Assembly (NCBI GenBank): GCA_937922435.1
Contig: CAKZVT010000057.1
Location: 1 to 18,022, forward strand
DNA length: 18,022 bases
Reading direction: 5' to 3'
Origin: an uncultured Prevotella sp.
Lineage (GTDB): Bacteria; Bacteroidota; Bacteroidia; Bacteroidales; Bacteroidaceae
The position numbers and the translations under genes are program-made. Below, piece after piece: positions 1 through 5,123 of this stretch; positions within the stretch are counted from its first letter, which is position 1, and each line of letters begins with the position of its first letter. Under the pieces are notes generated by a model that did not search any database, was not told where the DNA came from, and saw only the letters and a list, made by a program, of their open reading frames with translations.

Positions 1-127
1 GGGGAAAAACACCGCAGAGTAGCGAGGACGGTTTTTCTCCTGCCGACCAAGCCCGCAGGGCGGCCTTGCAAGTGCCGCACGGCGGACGGCTAACTTTGCA
101 AGCGGAAACAGTGATGGCGGTACGGAC
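1..127. other. Gene-free edge next to the integrase
   Basis: No convincing coding region is seen here. The first 40 bases hold an imperfect inverted repeat (GAAAAAC near position 5 against GTTTTTC near position 30) that could be a hairpin cut by the window edge. The heptamer TTGCAAG occurs twice (about 66-72 and 95-101), and TAACTTTG at 91-98 resembles a Bacteroidetes -7 box on the plus strand but has no good -33 partner. This stretch probably belongs to the integrated element that carries the integrase. Confidence 0.3.
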
Positions 128-170
128 AAAAAAAGAGGTTGTGCAGTTCCGTTTTTATGCACAACCTCTT
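128..170 (-). terminator. Rho-independent terminator of the integrase gene
   Basis: A perfect 13-bp inverted repeat (AAGAGGTTGTGCA at 133-145 and its complement at 158-170) encloses a 12-base loop. Read on the minus strand it is followed by a run of seven T. It lies 31 bases after the integrase stop codon in the right orientation. Confidence 0.85.
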
Positions 171-201
171 GTTAAAAGCAAAAGAACATCTCTTGATATT
201 T

Positions 202-1500
202 TCAGCCTTGCATTGCAAGCCGCATTTTTACATTGTCCATGGCGGCCTTGATGTTCGGGTTAAGCACCCGTGCGTAATGTTGTGTCATCCTTGTCGTCGA
301 ATGGCCGAGCATGGCGGCGACATCCTCAAGCGGCACGCTGTTGGCAAGCGCAATGGTCGTTGCGAAGGTATGGCGGGCGGCGTGGGTCGTCAAGTTCTTG
401 TTTATCCTACACAGGTCAGCTATTTCTTTGAGGTAACTGTTCATTCTTTGATTGCACATCACCGGCAGGCAACGGCCTGTCTTTACGCAAAGTGGATGGT
501 TCTCGTATTTCTTCAATATGGCAAGAGGAACAGGCAACAACGGAACATTGCTGATGGACGAAGCCTTGCGGCGGTGCTCCAGCTTCACTCGGCCTTTCCT
601 TATCCACCAGTCGCCGTTGTTGTCCTGCACGAGGTGTTCCCTCGTCAAGGTTGAAATGTCCGAGAACGCCAGGCCGGTATGGCAGGCAAAGACGAATACG
701 TCACGCACGAGTTCAAGCCTCGGTATCTTGAAGTCCTTGTCCATGATTGCTTTCAGTTCGCCGTATGTCAGGAATACCGGGTCGGTCTCGTCTTGCTGCA
801 TCTTATAACCGTAAAACGGGTCCTTGCGCATCCATTCTTTTGCCAAAGCCATGTTGACGATGCGCTTCAGGCATTTCATGTAGCGGACGATGGTATTGCG
901 GCACAGTCCGGCCTCCGTTTTCAGGAACATGTCGAAAGATTTTATGAAATCCGGGGTAAGCTCGAAAAACGTTATGTCTTCCTTGCCGTAAAACCTCGGT
1001 ACGGCTGTTTTCAACTTGCTCAACACGTTGGCGTACCTGTTGATGGTTATCGGCGAATAGTCGATGTTGACGACTTTCCTCATGTTTTCTATTTCCTCCT
1101 GCATGGTTTTCAGCAGGGTGCGCAGCTCTGTTTCCTTGCCGAACACGCGCTTCAGTACTATGCGCGGTGTGATGTAAGCCTGTTCAAGCATAAGCTCCTT
1201 GTGCTTTTGCAGTGCGAGGGAGTTAAGCTCCGTGAGGTATTCGTTCAGCTCGTTGGCCGCACGACCCTTGCCAATGCTGCGGCCTTTTGCCGCATTCCAT
1301 TGCTTCAGCGGCACGCTGCGCTGTATGCGTACTTCGTCGTATTGGCCGTTGATTGTGACGCGCATCAGTATTGGCGCCTCGCCGTTTTTCAGGAGTTTCG
1401 TCTTTAACACGAAAAACAGAATGTTCATTGTTCCTTGTCTCATGACATTGATTTTAATGGGTTTGACATCCTTTTTCGTCAATCCGGACTGTCGGTTCAT
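202..1500 (-). CDS. Tyrosine recombinase (site-specific integrase), Bacteroides type
   Basis: This 432-residue tyrosine recombinase would catalyse integration or excision of a mobile element. An N-terminal arm-type DNA-binding region (about 25-110) precedes a SAM-like core-binding domain (about 125-230) and the catalytic domain (about 245-425). Visible catalytic residues are H373-A-A-R376, H400 in LGHS and the nucleophile Y409 in HYARVL. The first catalytic Arg, normally in TGLR, is Ala278 in HTGLAFSD. Loss of this Arg is known in the CTnDOT-type integrases, so the enzyme may still be active. The first Met may be too far upstream: homologues usually begin close to Met25 (MNILFFVLK), which would put the start at 1428. 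The gene has its own promoter-like boxes and terminator, and no neighbouring mobility gene is in the window. The family call is firm; the element type is not known. Confidence 0.92.
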   Translation of the reverse strand: MNRQSGLTKKDVKPIKINVMRQGTMNILFFVLKTKLLKNGEAPILMRVTINGQYDEVRIQRSVPLKQWNAAKGRSIGKGRAANELNEYLTELNSLALQKHKELMLEQAYITPRIVLKRVFGKETELRTLLKTMQEEIENMRKVVNIDYSPITINRYANVLSKLKTAVPRFYGKEDITFFELTPDFIKSFDMFLKTEAGLCRNTIVRYMKCLKRIVNMALAKEWMRKDPFYGYKMQQDETDPVFLTYGELKAIMDKDFKIPRLELVRDVFVFACHTGLAFSDISTLTREHLVQDNNGDWWIRKGRVKLEHRRKASSISNVPLLPVPLAILKKYENHPLCVKTGRCLPVMCNQRMNSYLKEIADLCRINKNLTTHAARHTFATTIALANSVPLEDVAAMLGHSTTRMTQHYARVLNPNIKAAMDNVKMRLAMQG

Positions 1501-1822
1501 GGCTGAATCGGTAGCTTTTTATCGGCGTGCGGCGGAGAAACCACTGTCAAAGCCTGCAATGTCCACGGATCAATTCCCATAAACAGACAAGGCTGAAAAA
1601 ACCGTCCGACGCTTTTTCCGCGTCGTTCCGTTTGTCTCGAACCATCGTCCGGCCAGGTCGGCAAAGTTAACCGGTTTTACCTGGAAGACAACTCTGTAAA
1701 TATCTGAAAATAAATGAAGTATCGCGTAATCGGTGGTTTTTTATCGGAACTCTGCAAAAGCCACCGAACCAGCCACGTCTTATTTCATAAATCTGCGTTT
1801 TTTTGTGTTTAAGGATACAAAA
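1501..1822. other. Gene-free leader region between integrase and tRNA-Phe
   Basis: No credible gene is seen. It holds the probable integrase promoter near 1662-1692 and is the place where an attachment site would be expected between the element and the tRNA. No direct repeat with the tRNA 3' end was found inside the window; the partner site would lie outside it. Confidence 0.4.
1662..1692 (-). promoter_or_regulatory. Probable integrase promoter (Bacteroidetes type)
   Basis: On the minus strand a TAACTTTG box (1662-1669) fits the Bacteroidetes -7 consensus TAnnTTTG. A GTTG (1689-1692) lies 19 bases upstream, close to the -33 TTTG. Transcription would start about 150 bases before the integrase start codon. 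Confidence 0.45.
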
Positions 1823-1857
1823 AAATCCGCTGAAATAGCCTGTATTTCAGCGGATTT
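1823..1857 (-). terminator. Terminator after tRNA-Phe
   Basis: A perfect 15-bp inverted repeat (1823-1837 and 1843-1857, core ATCCGCTGAAAT) has a 5-base loop. On the minus strand it is followed by a run of T, and it starts 23 bases beyond the tRNA 3' end. Confidence 0.85.
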
Positions 1858-1880
1858 CATGATTTTCTATTGTCTTAAAG

Positions 1881-1953
1881 TGGTGCCACCAGGAATCGAA
1901 CCGGGGACACAAGGATTTTCAGTCCTTTGCTCTACCAACTGAGCTATGGCACC
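1881..1953 (-). tRNA. tRNA-Phe (GAA)
   Basis: Read on the minus strand the acceptor arm GGTGCCA pairs with TGGCACC and A is the discriminator base. The D-arm (GCTCAGTTGGTAGAGC), an anticodon loop CTGAAAA with anticodon GAA and a T-arm with GGTTCGATTCC are all present. The 3' CCA is not encoded. Its 3' end faces the integrase gene, the usual layout for an integration target, but its own terminator follows directly. Confidence 0.97.
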
Positions 1954-1976
1954 ATCTTTATTGCTTTTTGCGAGTG

Positions 1977-2008
1977 CAAAGGTAGGGGATTTTATTCAAT
2001 CCTGCAAA
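1977..2008 (-). promoter_or_regulatory. Promoter of tRNA-Phe
   Basis: On the minus strand there is a -33 box TTTG (2005-2008) and a -7 box TACCTTTG (1977-1984) separated by exactly 20 bases. This is a complete match to the Bacteroidetes sigma-A promoter, placed 23 bases before the tRNA 5' end. Confidence 0.75.
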
Positions 2009-2058
2009 TTTTCAAGCATTTTTTTTGAAAAAAATGCACGCGTTTCAGTTTTTTGCCG

Positions 2059-2066
2059 TATCTTTG
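2059..2066 (+). promoter_or_regulatory. -7 box of tRNA-Pro promoter
   Basis: TATCTTTG fits the Bacteroidetes -7 consensus and lies 11 bases before the tRNA 5' end. No good TTTG is seen at the expected -33 distance. Confidence 0.6.
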
Positions 2067-2077
2067 CATCCGCAAAT

Positions 2078-2150
2078 CGGGATTTAGCGCAGTTGGTAGC
2101 GCACTACGTTCGGGACGTAGGGGTCGCTGGTTCGAGTCCAGTAATCCCGA
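2078..2150 (+). tRNA. tRNA-Pro (CGG)
   Basis: The acceptor CGGGATT pairs with AATCCCG, with A as discriminator and C1-G72 as is typical for tRNA-Pro. The D-arm is GCGC-AGTTGGTA-GCGC. The anticodon stem CTACG/CGTAG encloses the loop TTCGGGA, giving anticodon CGG. The T-arm is GCTGG-TTCGAGT-CCAGT. No CCA is encoded. Confidence 0.95.
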
Positions 2151-2151
2151 C

Positions 2152-2190
2152 AAAAAGCGGTGGAAAGGCGATTGCTTTCCACCGCTTTTT
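2152..2190. terminator. Bidirectional terminator between tRNA-Pro and the CPBP protease gene
   Basis: A perfect 16-bp inverted repeat (2152-2167 and 2175-2190, core GCGGTGGAAAG) with a 7-base loop has A-rich and T-rich ends on both sides. It can end transcription of tRNA-Pro on plus and of the CPBP gene on minus, which converge here. Confidence 0.85.
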
Positions 2191-2278
2191 TCGTTTTCAC
2201 GGCATGTCCTGCACCGTTTCCGTAATGTTTTAAGACCTAACACACATTGCGTTGAATGTCAAAATGCTGCACAGGCGG

Positions 2279-3091
2279 CTATTTGCCGGCCGGTCTCATG
2301 CGCAGGTTGAGCTGATAAATTGACGGCACGAGTATGAGCAGTGAGAACCCTACGGCCATGAGCACGCGCATGGTGTCGCCGCCAAAGAGGGCTGACAGGC
2401 CGGCATCAGCCGAGAACGGATAAAGCAGGAAGAAGGCGTAAGCCGCAGTGTTGTTTACCCAGTGCACGGCCACTCCCGGCAGAATGCTGCCAGTACGGCT
2501 GTACATCCAACCGAGGAGCAGGCCCATAAGGAAGGCGTGTGGCATCTGCGCCGGGTTCAGGTGGACGAGAGCGAAGAGCGCGGCAGACACGGCTATGGCC
2601 GCCCAACGGTTCTTGAACGCGCCGAAAAGAGAGTGCAGGATGGCTCCACGGAACACCACTTCCTCAACCAGCGGTACCAACAAGCACAGCGTGATGTAGC
2701 CGAAATGGTGGCTCATGATTGACTTGTACGTGCCACCCATGTAGTCGGGCAGTGCAGGCAACAGCTCCTGCAGCGCAGCTGAAGGAATGAGTGTGCCCAC
2801 CGCTGCCAACGCGCACCAGAAGAAAACGCCCCATTGACGGCTGCGAAGGTAGGTCGGCGACACTACGGCGTAACGCCTCCAGATAAACAGTGCGCCTACG
2901 GCCAGGCTCGTAACGGCCGACGCCAATATGAGCATCGGTGCGGTTATGGCCTCAGCGTTGCCGCCGCAGAATATGCGCCACACGTCACCTGCGCTCTCGC
3001 CTGAAGCGAGCATCCACGACGCATAGACTATCCACGACAGGAAAAACTGCACCAGCACGAAAACGAACAGGTATAATAATGCTTTTTTCAT
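2279..3091 (-). CDS. CPBP-family intramembrane metalloprotease (CAAX protease-like)
   Basis: A 270-residue polytopic membrane protein of the CPBP/Abi family (PF02517). The family motifs are in order: E143-E144-V-V-F-R148-G, then F173-A-L-V-H177-L-N in a later helix, and H210-W-V-N-N, which together form the glutamyl/metal active site of this family. About seven hydrophobic segments are visible, the first at residues 5-28. The substrate cannot be told from sequence: members process prenylated proteins, bacteriocins or regulators, and many bacterial ones have no known role. It is the last gene of a minus-strand run, separated from ribF by about 270 bases of repeats and therefore probably transcribed separately. 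The start is the only Met before the first membrane helix. Confidence 0.88.
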   Translation of the reverse strand: MKKALLYLFVFVLVQFFLSWIVYASWMLASGESAGDVWRIFCGGNAEAITAPMLILASAVTSLAVGALFIWRRYAVVSPTYLRSRQWGVFFWCALAAVGTLIPSAALQELLPALPDYMGGTYKSIMSHHFGYITLCLLVPLVEEVVFRGAILHSLFGAFKNRWAAIAVSAALFALVHLNPAQMPHAFLMGLLLGWMYSRTGSILPGVAVHWVNNTAAYAFFLLYPFSADAGLSALFGGDTMRVLMAVGFSLLILVPSIYQLNLRMRPAGK

Positions 3092-3148
3092 GTTGTTAAT
3101 TTGAAGTTATAGAAGTTTTATTAAGAAATCCAAGGATTTTTATTTGGA

Positions 3149-3206
3149 AGTTATAGGAGTTAAAGAAGTTATAGCTCGCTGCGCTCGCTAAGGAGTTAAA
3201 GACATT
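3149..3206 (+). repeat. Interspersed repeat, GTTATAGGAGTTAAAG family, copy A
   Basis: This AT-rich string of GTTA/GGAGTTA units contains the GC-rich palindrome-like core GCTCGCTGCGCTCGC (3174-3188). It aligns over about 58 bases with the reverse complement of 4404-4461 on the other side of ribF, with about ten differences. It lies in the leader between ribF and the CPBP gene. Confidence 0.7.
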
Positions 3207-3237
3207 TGCTTGGCCGTCAATCGTATCAGGATAGCCG

Positions 3238-3295
3238 GGCTTATTTGGCTTATCAGGCCCAATTAGCCCAATGGGCCTGATGGGACAGATAAGCC
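3238..3295. repeat. Palindromic repeat, GGCTTATCAGGCC family, copy 1
   Basis: Nested inverted repeats: outer GGCTTATC (3247-3254) with GATAAGCC (3288-3295), inner TCAGGCCCA (3253-3261) with TGGGCCTGA (3272-3280). Similar copies are at 13547-13578 and 14074-14114. Confidence 0.7.
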
Positions 3296-3318
3296 GATGG
3301 CAGTGAAGCATATCAGTC

Positions 3319-3347
3319 TCCCTCCCTCGGGAGGGTTGGGGAGGGGC
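3319..3347. repeat. CCCTCCC/GGGAGGG palindromic repeat, copy 1
   Basis: A perfect 7-bp hairpin CCCTCCC-TC-GGGAGGG (3320-3335) is followed by TTGGGGAGGGGC. It starts 16 bases beyond the ribF stop codon on the minus strand and may act as a weak terminator, but no T-run follows. A related copy follows the GH98 gene at 13485-13519. Confidence 0.65.
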
Positions 3348-3362
3348 TTTTGGGAGTGTCTG

Positions 3363-4310
3363 TCAGGGGCTGCCAAGCACCCTTTCAGCCTCGCGCCTGT
3401 CCTCTTCAAGCTGTGCCATGAGCCGCCTGACAGAAGGGAACTTGCGCTCGTCGCGCAGCTTTTCGGCGAACTCCACGGTCAGCGTATGGCCGTACAGGTC
3501 GCCGTTGAAGCCGAAGATGTTAACCTCAAGCGTGGTGTCCGTGCCGTCGAACGTCGGGCGAGTGCCTATGTTCATCATGCCACCCATGAGGCGCGGGCCG
3601 CCGTCCACCGCCGCCCTTACAGCGTAGACACCGCCACGAGGGACAAGCTTCAGGCTGTCTTCAGGCACTATGTTAGCCGTAGGAAAGCCCATCCGGCGGC
3701 CTTCATGATAGCCGCCCACCACGCGGCCTGTCAGCCGGTAGCCGTAGCCGAGGCACATTGCAGCCATGCGCATCTCGCCTTCCGTAAGGAACGAGCGTAT
3801 GACCGACGAGCTTACCTGCACACCATTGAGCGTGAAAGCGTCGGCTTTCACAACATCAACGCCCATCTCCCGGCCATAACCGACGTAATCATCAAAGCCC
3901 TCCGAACGGTTGTGGCCGAAGCGGTTGTCGTATCCAGTGACGAGGGTGCGCACGTTGAGCCTCTTCAGCAACACCTCCTGCATGAACTCGCGGGCAGGAA
4001 GCGCAGCCATTGCCTCGTCGAAATGCAGCACCACGCAGTTGTCTACACCCGTCATAGAGAGCCGTTCCACCTTCTCGTCGAGCGTTGTAAGCAGACGCGG
4101 ACGGTAGTCCTTGTGCAGCACAAGGCGCGGATGGGCGTCGAAGGTGATGACAGTAGACTGCATTCCCCCCATGCTTCCGGCGCGTGCCTTCACGTCGTCT
4201 ATAAGATAACGGTGGCCGCGGTGCACGCCGTCGAAGAAGCCTATAGTGGCTACCGAAGGGGGCATGACCGCCTGTTTTGCGTCGTTCAGGTCGAGATGAA
4301 ACAGCTTCAT
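3363..4310 (-). CDS. ribF: Bifunctional riboflavin kinase / FAD synthetase
   Basis: RibF phosphorylates riboflavin to FMN and adenylates FMN to FAD in the cytoplasm. The 315-residue length is normal. The N-terminal adenylyltransferase half shows G24-FFDGVHRGH-33, the Rossmann-fold nucleotide-binding motif, then FDAHPR (57-62), GYDNRFG (126-132) and SSSVIR (167-172). The C-terminal flavokinase half shows GRVVGGYHEGRRMGFPTAN (195-213), NIGTRPTF (247-254) and the following LEVNIF with E262. The first Met gives the expected N-terminus. Upstream on the same strand is a HAD phosphatase separated by 186 bases that contain a long inverted repeat. No FMN riboswitch is evident in that leader. The gene is a housekeeping gene and its intactness suggests ordinary core chromosome. 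Confidence 0.97.
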   Translation of the reverse strand: MKLFHLDLNDAKQAVMPPSVATIGFFDGVHRGHRYLIDDVKARAGSMGGMQSTVITFDAHPRLVLHKDYRPRLLTTLDEKVERLSMTGVDNCVVLHFDEAMAALPAREFMQEVLLKRLNVRTLVTGYDNRFGHNRSEGFDDYVGYGREMGVDVVKADAFTLNGVQVSSSVIRSFLTEGEMRMAAMCLGYGYRLTGRVVGGYHEGRRMGFPTANIVPEDSLKLVPRGGVYAVRAAVDGGPRLMGGMMNIGTRPTFDGTDTTLEVNIFGFNGDLYGHTLTVEFAEKLRDERKFPSVRRLMAQLEEDRREAERVLGSP

Positions 4311-4336
4311 AAGCTATGTTTTATGTTAAAGCGTGT

Positions 4337-4461
4337 AGTTATCAGGAGTTAACGGGAGTTAGCTCCTTTCAGTCGCGGAGTTAACGGACATTACTTTTGC
4401 AGCTATTGTCAGTTAACTCCAGCGAGCGGAGCGAGCTAACTCCCATTAACTCCCGATAACT
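4337..4461 (-). repeat. Long inverted repeat with GTTA-family copy B, upstream of ribF
   Basis: Arms at 4337-4365 and 4433-4461 (29 bases, starting AGTTATC) are inverted copies with two differences. Both differences are A-C mismatches on the plus strand but G-U pairs in a minus-strand RNA, which is the strand transcribed toward ribF. The right part (4404-4461) is a reverse-complement relative of the repeat at 3149-3206, including a GCGAGCGGAGCGAGC core (4422-4436). Confidence 0.75.
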
Positions 4462-4496
4462 ACTGCTGACTACTCTACGCGTTGCTGACATTCATT

Positions 4497-5123
4497 TTAC
4501 ATGTATCCAAGGCGCGGCAGTTCCTCAAGACTGGCGGCAGAGGTTATTCCAAGAGCCCCGGCCGTGGCGCGGTTGGCCGCCGAGTCGTCGACGAAGAGCG
4601 TGTCGCCGGGGTCGAAACCCGTCTCGCACAGCACCTGGCGGAAGATTTCCTCGCCGGGTTTCAGCAGGTGCATGCGGTACGACAGGAACACGTTTTCAAA
4701 GTAGTCGTCCACTGTAAGGCCGCCTATGGTGAAGAAGTCGCTCTCCGCCTTGCGCCAGTGTATAGGGTTGGTGTTGCTCAACAGCACAAGCCTGTGGCCG
4801 CGTTTCAGCTCCAAGAGCATGTCGAGACGGCTCTCGGGGATGCCCGTAAGCAGGGCGTTCCACGCTTCGCCGACGGCCTCGTCGGTAGCCGTACACCCCG
4901 GGCAAGCACGCCGCACGGCGTCGCAGAATTCGCCTACGCCCGTCTCCCCAACCTCAAGGTCGTGAAACAAGTCCTCCTGCCGGCACTCGTCCACGTAGCC
5001 GCCTACGGCCTCCGCGCCTATGGCGGCAAAGGCTTCGATGCAGCGGCGGCGGTCAAGTCCGGTGAGCACGCCGCCCAAGTCGACTATGATGTTGCGCTTC
5101 ACTGCGCCAAGGCTGTACGTCAT
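4497..5123 (-). CDS. HAD-superfamily phosphatase, YihX-like
   Basis: A 208-residue haloacid dehalogenase-type hydrolase, probably a phosphatase of small phosphorylated metabolites. Motif I is N-I-I-V-D15-L-G-G-V-L with nucleophile D15. The usual second Asp is Gly17, as also in E. coli YihX (glucose-1-phosphatase), whose sequence resembles this protein over its whole length. Motif II is L-S116-N-T-N, motif III K155-P and motif IV D-T-L-F-V-D179-D180. A helical cap lies between motifs I and II (about 25-105). I chose Met at 5123, not a longer form from 5264, because the Asp motif must lie near the N-terminus and the chosen ATG overlaps the ATPase stop as ATGA. This suggests coupled translation with the calcium ATPase. 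The true substrate is unknown. Confidence 0.88.
   Translation of the reverse strand: MTYSLGAVKRNIIVDLGGVLTGLDRRRCIEAFAAIGAEAVGGYVDECRQEDLFHDLEVGETGVGEFCDAVRRACPGCTATDEAVGEAWNALLTGIPESRLDMLLELKRGHRLVLLSNTNPIHWRKAESDFFTIGGLTVDDYFENVFLSYRMHLLKPGEEIFRQVLCETGFDPGDTLFVDDSAANRATAGALGITSAASLEELPRLGYM

Noticed and set aside
1992..2310. Open frames on both strands across the tRNA genes, such as one containing LDSNQRPLRPERSALPTAL
   Set aside because: These are the well-known false translations of tRNA sequences; the tRNA structures explain the region fully.
3297..4352. Long plus-strand frame opposite ribF
   Set aside because: It is a shadow of ribF, which carries all family motifs; the antisense product is rich in His and Ala without any domain.
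4311..4496. FMN riboswitch in front of ribF
   Set aside because: No conserved RFN element sequence blocks were recognised; the leader is taken up by a GTTA-type inverted repeat.
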